This document shows, in pieces, positions 16,971 through 25,934 of a stretch of 64,000 nucleotides of DNA (the stretch's first letter is position 1; every line of letters begins with the position of its first letter). The stretch covers positions 1-64,000 of the forward strand of contig NZ_JAMTCK010000022.1 of the NCBI RefSeq assembly GCF_024171785.1. Reading direction: 5' to 3'. The DNA is from Goodfellowiella coeruleoviolacea (lineage in GTDB: Bacteria; Actinomycetota; Actinomycetes; Mycobacteriales; Pseudonocardiaceae). The notes beneath the pieces are model-generated. The model saw nothing but the letters and a program-made list of their open reading frames with translations, did no database searches and had not been told where the DNA came from. Position numbers and translations under genes: made by a program.

Positions 16971-19238
16971 TCAGGTCTTCTCCAGGTACTCGGCGCGGTC
17001 CTCGTCGACCAGTTCCGCGACCATCGCGGCCAGGCCCTGGTGTCGGGTGAGTTCCGGATCGGACTCCACGACCTGCTGGGCGGTCTGCCTGGCCTCGGCG
17101 ATCACGTCCTCGTCGCGCAGCAGCGACAGCATCTTCAACCCGGACTTGCGGCCGGACTGGGCCTCGCCGAGGATGTCGCCCTCGCGCCGCAGCTCCAGGT
17201 CCAGCCTGGCCAGCTCGAACCCGTCCAGTGTGGACGCCACCGCGTCGAGCCGTTCCCGGCTGGCCGTGCCCGCCGGCGCCTCGGAGACCAGCAGGCACAG
17301 TCCGGGCGCGCTGCCCCGGCCGACCCGGCCGCGCAACTGGTGCAGCTGGCTCACGCCGAACCGCTCGGCGTCCATGATCGCCATCACCGTGGCGTTGGGC
17401 ACGTTCACGCCGACCTCGACCACGGTGGTGGCCACCAGCACGTCCACCTCGCCGGCGGCGAAGGCCCGCATCACCGCGTCCTTGTCGTCGGCGGGCAACC
17501 GGCCGTGCAGCACGCCGATCCGCAGCCCGGCCAGCGGCCCCTCGGCCAGCAGTGCCGCGACCTCGGTGACCGCCAGCGGCGGCCGGCGGTCACCGTCGGA
17601 CTCGCTGGACTTCGCGGCCTTCTTGCCGCTCTTGGCGCCCTTGGCGCTCTTGCCTCGGCGCGCCGAACCGGCCGTGTCGTCGGTGTCCGCGTCCGCCACG
17701 TCCACGTCGGAGTCGTCGTCGCCGATCCGGGGGCAGACCACGTAGGCCTGGTGCCCGGCGGCGACTTCCTCGCGGATGCGCTGCCACGCCCGGTCCAGCC
17801 AGGCCGGCTTCTCCGCCACCGGCACCACCGACGTGCTGATCGGCGAACGGCCCGCGGGCATCTCGCGCAGCGCGGACACCTCCAGGTCGCCGTAGACGGT
17901 CATGGCGACCGTGCGCGGGATCGGCGTCGCCGTCATCACCAGCACGTGCGGACTGACGTCCTCGCCGGCCCTGGTGCGCAGCGCGTCGCGCTGCTCAACG
18001 CCGAACCGGTGCTGCTCGTCCACCACCACCAGGCCCAGTTCGGCGAAGGACACCCGGTCCTGGATGAGCGCGTGCGTGCCGACCACGATCCCGGCCGCAC
18101 CCGACGCGACGTCCAGCAGCGCCTGCTTGCGCTGGGCGGCCGGCATCGACCCGGTGAGCAGGGCGACCCTGGTGGCCAGCTCGGACCCGCCCAGCTCACC
18201 GCCCTGGGCCAGGTCGCCGAGCATCTCCCGCAGCGACCGCGCGTGCTGGGCGGCCAGCACCTCGGTGGGCGCGAGCATGGCCGCCTGCCGACCCGCGTCC
18301 ACCACCTGGAGCATGGCCCGCAGCGCCACCACGGTCTTGCCGGAGCCGACCTCGCCCTGCAGCAGCCGGTTCATCGGGTGCTCGCCGGCCAGTTCGGCGG
18401 CGATGTCCTCGCCAACGGCCCGCTGCCCGTCGGTGAGCGCGAACGGCAACCGCTGGTCGAACGCGTCCAGGATGCCGCCGGCGCGCCGCGGATTGGGCCG
18501 GGCCGGGCGGGCGCCGGACAGTTTGCGCCGCTGCGCCAGGGTCAGCTGCACGGCCAGCGCCTCGTCCCACTTGAGCCGCTGCCTGGCGGCCTGCACCGCC
18601 GGCCACCCGTCCGGGCGGTGGATCCAGCGCAGCGCGTCGGGCAGCCCGGCCAGGGAGAACCGCTGGCGCAGCTCGTCGGGCAGCGGGTCGCTGGGCTCGT
18701 CCCAGATGTCCAGCACCTGCCGGACGCACCGGGCGATCGACCAGGACGGCAGGCCCTGCGCGGACGGGTACACCGGCAGCAGCGCGGCGGCGAACTCCTC
18801 CACCACGGCCTGGTCGACGTCGCCCTCCAGCAGCTGGTACTCCGGGTGGGAGAGCTGCAGCTGCCCGCGGAACGCGGTGACCTTGCCGGCGAACAGGCCG
18901 CGCCGCTCCGGCAGCAGTTCCCGCTCGCGCCACGCCTGGTTGAAGAACGCGCAGGTCAGGTCGTGTTTGCCGTCGGTGATCCGGACTTCGAGGATGCTGC
19001 CGGGCCGGTTGCGCATCCGGCGCTTGCTGACCCGCTGCACCTTGGCCAGCACGGTGACGTGCTCGTCGACCTCCAGGCCGGCGATGTCGGTCAGCTCACC
19101 CCGCTCGGCGTAGCGGCGGGGGTAGTGCCGGAGCAGATCGCCCACTGTGGACAGTCCCAGCGCGGACTCCAACGCGGTGGCGCTCTTGGCGCCGAGCACC
19201 GGCTCCAACGGGTCGTCAAGCGCTGTCACGGCACCCAT
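16971..19238 (-). CDS. recG: ATP-dependent DNA helicase RecG
   Basis: 755 residues from ATG at 19238; GTG at 19253 is an alternative. RecG remodels stalled replication forks and Holliday junctions. The N-terminal wedge/OB region is followed by the helicase core: Walker A GEVGSGKT, DEQH box (VVVDEQHRFGVEQR), MTATPIPRT and the QLRGRVGRG arginine-finger motif. A low-complexity insert of about 50 residues rich in Asp, then Lys/Ala/Ser, interrupts helicase domain 2 between VVCPRIG and AVTEVAALL. The DAK2-domain gene precedes it by 32 bases on the same strand, so they are probably co-transcribed. Confidence 0.96.
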   Translation of the reverse strand: MGAVTALDDPLEPVLGAKSATALESALGLSTVGDLLRHYPRRYAERGELTDIAGLEVDEHVTVLAKVQRVSKRRMRNRPGSILEVRITDGKHDLTCAFFNQAWRERELLPERRGLFAGKVTAFRGQLQLSHPEYQLLEGDVDQAVVEEFAAALLPVYPSAQGLPSWSIARCVRQVLDIWDEPSDPLPDELRQRFSLAGLPDALRWIHRPDGWPAVQAARQRLKWDEALAVQLTLAQRRKLSGARPARPNPRRAGGILDAFDQRLPFALTDGQRAVGEDIAAELAGEHPMNRLLQGEVGSGKTVVALRAMLQVVDAGRQAAMLAPTEVLAAQHARSLREMLGDLAQGGELGGSELATRVALLTGSMPAAQRKQALLDVASGAAGIVVGTHALIQDRVSFAELGLVVVDEQHRFGVEQRDALRTRAGEDVSPHVLVMTATPIPRTVAMTVYGDLEVSALREMPAGRSPISTSVVPVAEKPAWLDRAWQRIREEVAAGHQAYVVCPRIGDDDSDVDVADADTDDTAGSARRGKSAKGAKSGKKAAKSSESDGDRRPPLAVTEVAALLAEGPLAGLRIGVLHGRLPADDKDAVMRAFAAGEVDVLVATTVVEVGVNVPNATVMAIMDAERFGVSQLHQLRGRVGRGSAPGLCLLVSEAPAGTASRERLDAVASTLDGFELARLDLELRREGDILGEAQSGRKSGLKMLSLLRDEDVIAEARQTAQQVVESDPELTRHQGLAAMVAELVDEDRAEYLEKT

Positions 19239-19270
19239 CCAACCAAAGCACACCGACAGAACCGCACCGG

Positions 19271-21130
19271 CTACTCCACCCCGACCGACAGGATCACGCC
19301 GGTCTGGCCGCCGTGGTAGACGGCGAGGTCGACCTCGGGGTGGGCAGTGCGCAGGTGTTCCGCCAGCACGTCGCCGATCCCGTCGGGTGCTGCCTCGCCC
19401 AGCAGCACGGTGACCAGTTCGCCCGAGCCGGCCAGCATCCGGTCGACCAGCTCGGTGGCGCGGGCGGTGAGCCGGGCCGGGTCCGGCTCGATGAGCACCA
19501 CCTCGCCGTCGACCATGCCAAGCAGGTCACCGGGCTGGCAGCGGCCCACCCAGGTCAGCGCCTGGCCGCTGGCGGTGAGCAGCTCACCCCGGCGGGTGGC
19601 CGCCGCGGCCTCGGCCATGGCCACCACGTCGTCGGCGGCCCGCCGGCCCGGGTCGTGCACGGCCAGCGCGGCCAGCGCCTGCACCGGTGACAGCGTGGGC
19701 ACGACCACCACCTCCTGGCCGGCCAGCGCGGCGACGTCAGCAGCGGTGGCTGTGGTGCTGGTGGTGGCCGCAGTGGCGGTGGTGGTCGCAGTGGCGGTGG
19801 TGGTCGACGCGTCGGCGGGGAGCGGCTCGGCGGTGAGCACGGTGACGTGCCGGGCCCGGGTGCCGGCGATGGCGGCGCGCAGCTCGTCCCGCAGCGCGGC
19901 GGCGCCGGCCGCGCCACCGGGTGGTTCGACCACGACCGCGCCCTCGGCCCGGAACAGCTCCGCCACCCCGGCGCCACCCACCAGCGCGACCACCGCGCGG
20001 TCCCGGGTGAACCGGTCCTCGCCGTCGTGTCCGGCGCCGCCTGCTTCGACGCCGTCTGGTTCGGCACCGTCTGGTTCGGCACCGTCTGGTTCGGCACCGT
20101 CTGGTTCGGCACCGTCTGGTTCGGCCGGGCCGCGCTGGTCGGTCGCGTCCTGTGGGTCGGTGCCGCCGGCTGCGCCGGGGACGCCGGCCTGGTCGGTGAA
20201 CCTGGCCACGCTGATCCGGTGCGGTCGGCCGACCGCGATGCCGGCCTCCACGGCCGCGCCGATGTCGTTGCAGTGCACGTGCACCGCCCAGCGGCCCACC
20301 CCGTCCCCGACCACGGACACGCAGTCGCCGATCTCGGCCAGCCGGGTGCGCAGCGCGCTCGCGGTGTCCTCGGCCAGCTCGTCCACCAGGTACATGACCT
20401 CGTAGTCGTAGCGCGCCGAGCCGGCCTCCCGCACGGTGGTCGGTGCCGCCGGGAGCGCGTCCGGTGCCGGGAGCGCGGCCCCGGCCACGGTCGTGGTGGG
20501 CTGGGCCGGTTCGCGCCCGGTGACCACGGACGCGAGCGCGTCCAGCACGACCACCAGTCCGCTGCCGCCCGCGTCCACCACCCCGGCCCTGGCGAGCACG
20601 GCCAGTTGTCTCGGGGTGTCGGCCAGCGCCCTGGCCGCCTCCTGGGCCGCGCAGGTGACCACCTCGGGCAGGTCGTCCGAGGGGCACCGCTGGGCCGCGA
20701 CGCGGGCCGCGTGCAGCACGGACAGCACGGTGCCCGCGGCCGGTTCGGCCACCGCGGCCGTGGCCAGCTCGTCGGCCCGGCACAGCGCGCGGCGCAGCGC
20801 CGCCCCGCCCACGGCGGCGGCGCTGCCCGGTAACGCCTCGGCCAGCCCGCGCAGCACCTGGGACAGGATCACCCCGGAGTTGCCGCGCGCGCCGGTGAGC
20901 GCTCCCCTGGCCAGTTCGGCGACGGCCGTGGCCACGGTGCCGGCCCGCGCGGGTGCGCGCAGCAGCGCGTCCAGCGCCGCGCGCATGGTGTGCAGCAGGT
21001 TGGTGCCGGTGTCCCCGTCGGGCACGGGGAAGACGTTGATCCGGTCCAGCGCCTTGCGGTGCGCCTCCAGCGACCGCACGCACGCGGCCGCCCAGCGGCG
21101 CACCGCCGTCACGTCCAGCACTTCGAGCAC
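19271..21130 (-). CDS. DAK2-domain protein, FakA-like
   Basis: 619 residues from GTG at 21130 (ggagga just upstream). The N-terminal DhaL-type kinase domain has INVFPVPDGDTGTNLLHTM, whose Asp residues bind magnesium-nucleotide, and GARGNSGVILSQVLRG. The C-terminal half matches the FakA/YloV phosphatase-like region. In Firmicutes FakA phosphorylates fatty acids held by FakB (DegV); the role in actinobacteria is less clear. Between the halves lie PDGAE pentapeptide repeats and a Thr/Ala low-complexity stretch. It lies just upstream of recG, the order recalled from M. tuberculosis Rv2974c-Rv2973c. Confidence 0.9.
   Translation of the reverse strand: MLEVLDVTAVRRWAAACVRSLEAHRKALDRINVFPVPDGDTGTNLLHTMRAALDALLRAPARAGTVATAVAELARGALTGARGNSGVILSQVLRGLAEALPGSAAAVGGAALRRALCRADELATAAVAEPAAGTVLSVLHAARVAAQRCPSDDLPEVVTCAAQEAARALADTPRQLAVLARAGVVDAGGSGLVVVLDALASVVTGREPAQPTTTVAGAALPAPDALPAAPTTVREAGSARYDYEVMYLVDELAEDTASALRTRLAEIGDCVSVVGDGVGRWAVHVHCNDIGAAVEAGIAVGRPHRISVARFTDQAGVPGAAGGTDPQDATDQRGPAEPDGAEPDGAEPDGAEPDGAEPDGVEAGGAGHDGEDRFTRDRAVVALVGGAGVAELFRAEGAVVVEPPGGAAGAAALRDELRAAIAGTRARHVTVLTAEPLPADASTTTATATTTATAATTSTTATAADVAALAGQEVVVVPTLSPVQALAALAVHDPGRRAADDVVAMAEAAAATRRGELLTASGQALTWVGRCQPGDLLGMVDGEVVLIEPDPARLTARATELVDRMLAGSGELVTVLLGEAAPDGIGDVLAEHLRTAHPEVDLAVYHGGQTGVILSVGVE
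20054..20128 (-). repeat. 15-base tandem repeat in the DAK2 gene
   Basis: Four perfect copies of gtctggttcggcacc (plus strand) plus a fifth imperfect one encode repeated PDGAE on the minus strand. The unit is a multiple of three, so slippage changes linker length without frameshift. Confidence 0.9.
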
Positions 21131-21309
21131 CGGCTCCTCCTTGCCCACCCGCCGTCGCACCCGTTCACCGGTAGGGCGGCACCTGCTGTTCCGCCAGGCG
21201 AGGTTAGCTCGGAAGTCCGCTGGTCGCGGGCACTGGGCCGGGGCGGTCGCGCCCGCTCGGCCAGGCACGTCCCGCCCCGGCGACCGTCAGGTCGTCGACC
21301 GGGCGTCGA

Positions 21310-21987
21310 CTACGGCAGCTTCCAGTCCAGCGGTTCCGCGCCCTGCTCCACGAGCAGCGCGTTGGCCCGGCTGAACGGCCGGGAACCGAAGAAGCCGTTG
21401 CTCGCCGACAGCGGACTGGGGTGGGCCGACTCGATGCACGGCACCGAGCCCAGCATCGGCCGCAGGTTGCGGGCGTTGCGGCCCCAGAGGATGGCGACCA
21501 TCGGCTCGTCGCGCGCGACCAGCGCGCGGATCGCCTGCTCGGTGACCTCCTCCCAGCCCTTGCCCTGGTGGGAGTTGGCCTTGCCGGGGCGCACGGTCAA
21601 CGCCCGGTTGAGCAGCAGCACCCCGCGCTCGGCCCACGGCGTCAGGTCGCCGTTGGACGGCTGGGGGTAGCCGAGGTCGTCGGTGTACTCCTGGAAGATG
21701 TTGATCAGACTCTTGGGCAGCGGGCTCACGTCGGGAGCCACCGAGAAGCTCAACCCCACCGCGTGGCCGGGGGTGGGGTAGGGATCCTGGCCGACGATGA
21801 GCACCCGCACGCCGTGGAAGGGTTGCCGGAACGCCCGCAGCACGTTGTCACCGGCCGGCAGATACCGTCGGCCCGCGGCGACTTCCGCGCGGAGGAACTC
21901 GCCCATGGCGGCGATCCGGTCAGCGACCGGGGCGAGCGCTTCCGCCCACCCGGCTTCCATTATCTCGTTCAGGGGACGTGCGGTCAC
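21310..21987 (-). CDS. ung: Uracil-DNA glycosylase, family 1
   Basis: 225 residues from GTG at 21987. Ung removes uracil from DNA to start base excision repair. The water-activating loop [17 protein letters not shown] holds the catalytic Asp; AHPSPLSAS is the DNA-intercalation loop with the catalytic His. Length equals the usual ~227. The open frame extends upstream without support. Confidence 0.97.
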   Translation of the reverse strand: MTARPLNEIMEAGWAEALAPVADRIAAMGEFLRAEVAAGRRYLPAGDNVLRAFRQPFHGVRVLIVGQDPYPTPGHAVGLSFSVAPDVSPLPKSLINIFQEYTDDLGYPQPSNGDLTPWAERGVLLLNRALTVRPGKANSHQGKGWEEVTEQAIRALVARDEPMVAILWGRNARNLRPMLGSVPCIESAHPSPLSASNGFFGSRPFSRANALLVEQGAEPLDWKLP

Positions 21988-22128
21988 GAATGGTGACCCT
22001 AGCGAGCCAGCCCACCTCCACCGCAGCCGGGCGGACGGGTCGCCCGGGGCGACCCGGTCACGCACCCGTTCACCCGGCCGGCGCAGTCGACCGCACCCGG
22101 TCCGGGCGCTCAGTCCCGGGGGCGGCGC

Positions 22129-22650
22129 TCAGTCCAGGCGGCGCAGCCCGTCCCGGTAGACCTCGATGTTGGCCACGTACTTGTCCACGGCGAACTGCCA
22201 GGCCCCCTCGGGCACCTCGTAGCCCTCGCGCACCCGGGCCGGCACGCCGAGCGCCATCGACCGGGCCGGCACCCGGCCGTTGAAGGACACCACCGCGCCC
22301 GCGCCGACGATGGCGCCGGTCTCCACCACCGACCCGTTGAGCACCACCGAGCCGGAGGCGATCAGGCACCGGTCGGCGATGGTGGCGCCCTCGATGTGCA
22401 CGTTGTGCCCGATCACGCAGTCCGCGCCGATGATCGTGGGGTGCTCCTCGGTGCAGTGCACCACGGTGCCGTCCTGCACGCTGGTGCGCGCGCCGACCTG
22501 GATGCGCCCGTAGTCACCGCGCAGCACCGCCTGCGGCCACACCGACGCCTGGGCGCCGATCTCGACGTTGCCGATCACGGTGGCGTCGGGGTGCACGTAG
22601 GCGTCCGGGTGGATGGTCGGCTTGTGCTCGCCCAGCGCGTAGATCGCCAC
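22129..22650 (-). CDS. Gamma-class carbonic anhydrase family protein (left-handed beta helix)
   Basis: 173 residues from GTG at 22650, with gaggagg eight bases upstream. Hexapeptide repeats (HPDATVIGNVEIGAQASVW) and the conserved GDYGRIQVGARTSVQDGTVVH pattern mark the gamma-CA/PaaY/YrdA family, which forms trimers. The metal His residues fall in DGTVVHCTEE and IGHNVHIEG. Many members show little carbonic anhydrase activity, so the function is only family-level. Confidence 0.9.
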   Translation of the reverse strand: MAIYALGEHKPTIHPDAYVHPDATVIGNVEIGAQASVWPQAVLRGDYGRIQVGARTSVQDGTVVHCTEEHPTIIGADCVIGHNVHIEGATIADRCLIASGSVVLNGSVVETGAIVGAGAVVSFNGRVPARSMALGVPARVREGYEVPEGAWQFAVDKYVANIEVYRDGLRRLD

Positions 22651-22766
22651 TGTGGGCCCTCCTCTGGCTGTGTGGGGTTCAGGGGGCCGGGCCGGGCGCC
22701 CGTCCCCGCCCTGGCGACGAGGCGACCAGAAACCGGCCCTCGGGGAAAGGCCCCGAGTGGCCCATC

Positions 22767-23288
22767 TCAGCAGGCGGGTGTCTGCCTGGCCGCCTCGGGC
22801 CGGTCGGATTCGGCCACGACCAGGGGCTTGGCCAGGCAGACGGAGTTCTCGTCGTCGCGGTACACGCCGAACTTGGTGGTCGGCTGGTAGCCGGCGGAGG
22901 TGTACAGGGCGATCGCCTCGGGCTGCTTGGTCCCGGTCTCCAGGATCATCCTGCGGTGGCCGGCTTCGGCCGCGGTGCGCTCCAGTTCGGCGAGCACCCG
23001 CCGGGCCAGGCCACGCCCCCTGGCCGCCGGCACCACGTACATCCGCTTCATCTCGGCGTCGCCGGGCAGCACGTGCTCGGTGTCCTCGCTGGGAACCCGC
23101 CAGCCGCCGCAGGCCACGGGCTCGCCGTCCAGGTAGCCGACCAGGAACAGCCCGCGCGGTGCCGCGAACTCGGCCGGGTCGACCGGCGTGATGTCGGGGT
23201 CGCCGTAGCGTCGGACGTACTCCTGCTGCACTTCCGCGATCAGCTTGGCGGCGTCCGGGTGGTTGTAGGCGAGGGTTCGCAGCAGCAT
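22767..23288 (-). CDS. GNAT-family N-acetyltransferase
   Basis: 173 residues from ATG at 23288. The acetyl-CoA loop is EMKRMYVVPAARGRGLARRV (R/Q-x-x-G-x-G/A), followed by LYTSAGYQP typical of the GNAT C-terminus. The acceptor substrate is unknown. It sits between the gamma-CA gene and thiL on the same strand. Confidence 0.88.
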   Translation of the reverse strand: MLLRTLAYNHPDAAKLIAEVQQEYVRRYGDPDITPVDPAEFAAPRGLFLVGYLDGEPVACGGWRVPSEDTEHVLPGDAEMKRMYVVPAARGRGLARRVLAELERTAAEAGHRRMILETGTKQPEAIALYTSAGYQPTTKFGVYRDDENSVCLAKPLVVAESDRPEAARQTPAC

Positions 23289-23367
23289 GGCGTGACGATA
23301 CGGCCTGGCCACGACCGCCTTTCCAGCTCGACCGGGCCGGTGTGGCGCGATTCTCAGCGCCCGCCGG

Positions 23368-24333
23368 TCACTGCCAGTGCTCCCAGCCGGACGACCCCTC
23401 GTAGGGCCGGCCGTCCACAGTCACCCCGCTGCCCGCCCGCACCGTGCCGATCGTCTGCCAGTCGGCGGGCACCGCGGCCGGTTCGGGGAAGGTGGCGGCC
23501 AGCGCGTGGTCCTCGCCGCCGGTGAGCACCCAGTGCCTCGGGTCGGCGCCCAGGGCCGAGGCCACGTCGATCAGCCGCTGGTGCACCACGAGCAGTTCGG
23601 TGCGCACGTCGATGGCCACGCCCGAGGCGGTGGCGATGTGGCCGATGTCCGCGAGCAGCCCGTCGGAGACGTCGATCATGGCGGTGGCGCCGGCCGCGGC
23701 GGCCTGCGGCCCGGCCGCGTACGGGGGTTCGGGCACCCGCTGGGCCCCGACCACGGCGACCGGCGAGCGGAAGCCGCGGCCGAGCACGGCCAGCCCGGCC
23801 GCGGCCCAGCCCAGCCGGCCGCGCACCGCGAGCACGTCGCCGACCTGGGCGCCGGAGCGGGTCACCGGGTCCCGACCGGCCAGGTTGCCCAGCGCGGTGA
23901 TGGATATCACCAGGTTGTCCGCGGTCACCATGTCGCCGCCGATGATGCCGGCGCCGGCCGAGGCGGCTTCCTTCCACATCCCGGAGATCAGCTGGTCGGC
24001 CACGTCGGCCGGGGTGTCCGCGGGGCAGCCCAGCCCGACGAGCAACGCCGTGGGCATCGCGCCCATGGCCGCGACATCGGCCATGTTCACCGCCGCCGCC
24101 TTGCGTCCGACCTGCTCAGGGGTGGACCAGTCCAGCCGGAAGTGCACGTTTTCCACCAGTACGTCGGTGGTCGCCACGACCCGGCCGTCATCGGCGGCTA
24201 CCACGGCCGCGTCATCGCCGGGCCCGAGCAGGGTGGTCGCCGGTTGGAGTCTCCCCTCGGTCACCCGTCTGATGAGTCCGAACTCACCGAGCGTGGCGAC
24301 GGTGTCCGCCGGTGTCGGCAGTTCCGAGCCCAC
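23368..24333 (-). CDS. thiL: Thiamine-monophosphate kinase
   Basis: 321 residues. ThiL phosphorylates thiamine monophosphate to the diphosphate cofactor, which ilvB in this window needs. The PurM-like fold shows LLGPGDDAAVV, ATTDVLVENVHFRLDW, NMADVAAMGA and IDVSDGLLADIGHI. The GTG start has gggagg five bases upstream. It is divergent from the Lrp-domain gene. Confidence 0.96.
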   Translation of the reverse strand: MGSELPTPADTVATLGEFGLIRRVTEGRLQPATTLLGPGDDAAVVAADDGRVVATTDVLVENVHFRLDWSTPEQVGRKAAAVNMADVAAMGAMPTALLVGLGCPADTPADVADQLISGMWKEAASAGAGIIGGDMVTADNLVISITALGNLAGRDPVTRSGAQVGDVLAVRGRLGWAAAGLAVLGRGFRSPVAVVGAQRVPEPPYAAGPQAAAAGATAMIDVSDGLLADIGHIATASGVAIDVRTELLVVHQRLIDVASALGADPRHWVLTGGEDHALAATFPEPAAVPADWQTIGTVRAGSGVTVDGRPYEGSSGWEHWQ

Positions 24334-24447
24334 AGTTGCCTCCCAAGCTGAGCAATCGGAACCCCAACTGGGGTACGTTGCTGCTCACGTTCTTACCCCG
24401 ACTGTTTCCTCAACCCGACCTGACCCGCGAAGACGAAGGGGCACGCC

Positions 24448-24681
24448 GTGGTCCACGCATACATCCTCATCCAAACCGAGGTCGGCAAGGCCGCCGCGGT
24501 GGCCGCGGAGATATCGGCCATTCCGGGGGTCACCACCGCCGAGGATGTCACCGGCCCCTACGACGTCATCGTCCGGGCCGAGGCCGAGACCGTCGACCAG
24601 CTGGGGCAGCTCGTGGTCGCGCGGGTGCAGAACGTCGAGGGCATCACCCGCACCCTGACCTGTCCGGTCGTCCACATCTAG
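24448..24681 (+). CDS. Stand-alone Lrp/AsnC ligand-binding domain (RAM) protein
   Basis: 77 residues (MVHAYILIQTEVGKAAAVAA to TCPVVHI) cover exactly the effector-binding domain of Lrp/AsnC regulators and lack the HTH. Such proteins form oligomers that may bind amino acids; some modulate full-length Lrp partners. The DUF3515 gene follows after 19 bases. Confidence 0.9.
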   Translation: MVHAYILIQTEVGKAAAVAAEISAIPGVTTAEDVTGPYDVIVRAEAETVDQLGQLVVARVQNVEGITRTLTCPVVHI

Positions 24682-24700
24682 GGCGTGCTGTCATAGCGGG

Positions 24701-25393
24701 GTGTCGCGTCAAGCCGAACAGCCCGCCGCACCCGTGCCCCCGGTGACGCCGATGGACCAGCCCGCACAGCACGACCAGCACGACCAGCACGACCAGTCCG
24801 GCCAGCACGGCCAGCACGGCCAGCCCGAGGAGCGGCCAGCCGGCCCGTCCCTGCCCCGCCCGCTGCTGGCCGTGATCATCGGGCTGCCGGTGCTGCTCGC
24901 CGTCGGGGTCGCCGCCATGGGGCTGGTCCTGGGCAACGGCAGCTCGGCCGAGCAGGACAACCCCGCCGCGACCGGTCCGGTGGCGCTCGGCCCGGTGCCG
25001 GCCCCGGCCGCCGAGTCGGCGGAGTGCACCGCGCTGCTCAACGGGCTGCCGCAGCAACTGGTGTCCAACGGCGTCGCCCAGCCGCGCCGGGAACTGGCCA
25101 CGCCCGCGCCGGCCGGCGCGATGGCGTGGGGTACCACCCAGCAGGGTCCGGTGATCCTGCGCTGCGGCCTGGACCGGCCCACCGAACTCACCCCGACCAG
25201 CGGACTGCGGGAGGTCTCCGGCGTGCGGTGGCTGGTGGTCGAGGGCGCGGACGCGGCCACCTGGTACGTGGTGGACCGGCCCGTCTACGTGGCCCTGACC
25301 GTGCCCAACGACGCCGGGACCGGGCCGCTGCAGGACGTCTCCGAGGCAGTGCGCACCACCCTGCCCGCCGTTGGGGTGCGCACCTCCGGCTGA
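24701..25393 (+). CDS. DUF3515 membrane protein
   Basis: 230 residues. A His/Gln/Asp-rich cytoplasmic start (repeats of QHDQHDQ and GQHGQ) precedes one membrane helix (LLAVIIGLPVLLAVGVAAMG). The outside domain has two Cys (AECTALL, ILRCGLD), likely a disulphide. DUF3515 beside ddl and thiL is the mycobacterial order (Rv2980), and its function is unknown. Metal binding by the His-rich start is possible but unproven. Confidence 0.88.
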   Translation: MSRQAEQPAAPVPPVTPMDQPAQHDQHDQHDQSGQHGQHGQPEERPAGPSLPRPLLAVIIGLPVLLAVGVAAMGLVLGNGSSAEQDNPAATGPVALGPVPAPAAESAECTALLNGLPQQLVSNGVAQPRRELATPAPAGAMAWGTTQQGPVILRCGLDRPTELTPTSGLREVSGVRWLVVEGADAATWYVVDRPVYVALTVPNDAGTGPLQDVSEAVRTTLPAVGVRTSG

Positions 25394-25515
25394 GGCCGGG
25401 CCGGCCGCCGGGGGAATCCGGGAGTCCGGGGAGTCCGCCGGACAAACCTGCCAGTGGTTGTCAGCTTCTCCTGACACGGTGGTGGCGAAGCGGACGAACC
25501 AAGGAGTTTTCCCAG

Positions 25516-25890
25516 ATGAACACCACACCGGCCCGACTGATCATGGTCAACCTGGACTGCCAGGACCCCCGCGAACTCGCGGCCTTCTACGGCGCTGTGC
25601 TCGGCCTGCCCGTGACGCACAGCGAGGCGGACTACGCGATGGTCAGCGACGGCACGACCTCGATCGGGTTCGGGCGGGTCCCGGACTACACGCCGCCCGC
25701 CTGGCCCGACGTCACCGGGGTGAAGCGCTACCACCTCGACCTGGCCGTCGACGACCTGGCCGAGGCCGAGCGCGACTGCCGCGCGCTCGGCGCCACCGTG
25801 CCGGAGTTCCAGCCCGGCGGTGACCGCTGGCGGGTGCTGCTGGACCCGGCCGGCCACCCGTTCTGCGTGTGCCTGACCGGTCAGAGCTGA
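25516..25890 (+). CDS. VOC-superfamily (glyoxalase-like) protein
   Basis: 124 residues from ATG at 25516, nine bases after aaggag. One full VOC module: MVNLDCQDPRELAAFYGAVL at the start and DPAGHPFCVC at the end. Members include dioxygenases, isomerases and resistance proteins; nothing here fixes the substrate. Confidence 0.85.
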   Translation: MNTTPARLIMVNLDCQDPRELAAFYGAVLGLPVTHSEADYAMVSDGTTSIGFGRVPDYTPPAWPDVTGVKRYHLDLAVDDLAEAERDCRALGATVPEFQPGGDRWRVLLDPAGHPFCVCLTGQS

Positions 25891-25898
25891 CCTGAGCC

Positions 25899-25934
25899 GC
25901 GCTGACGCTCCGCGGCCGCGTGGGGCGTCAGCGC
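25899..25934. terminator. Hairpin between convergent VOC and ddl genes
   Basis: A perfect 10-base-pair stem (25899-25908 with 25925-25934) overlaps the ddl stop codon and follows the VOC stop by 8 bases, suiting both directions. Confidence 0.7.
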
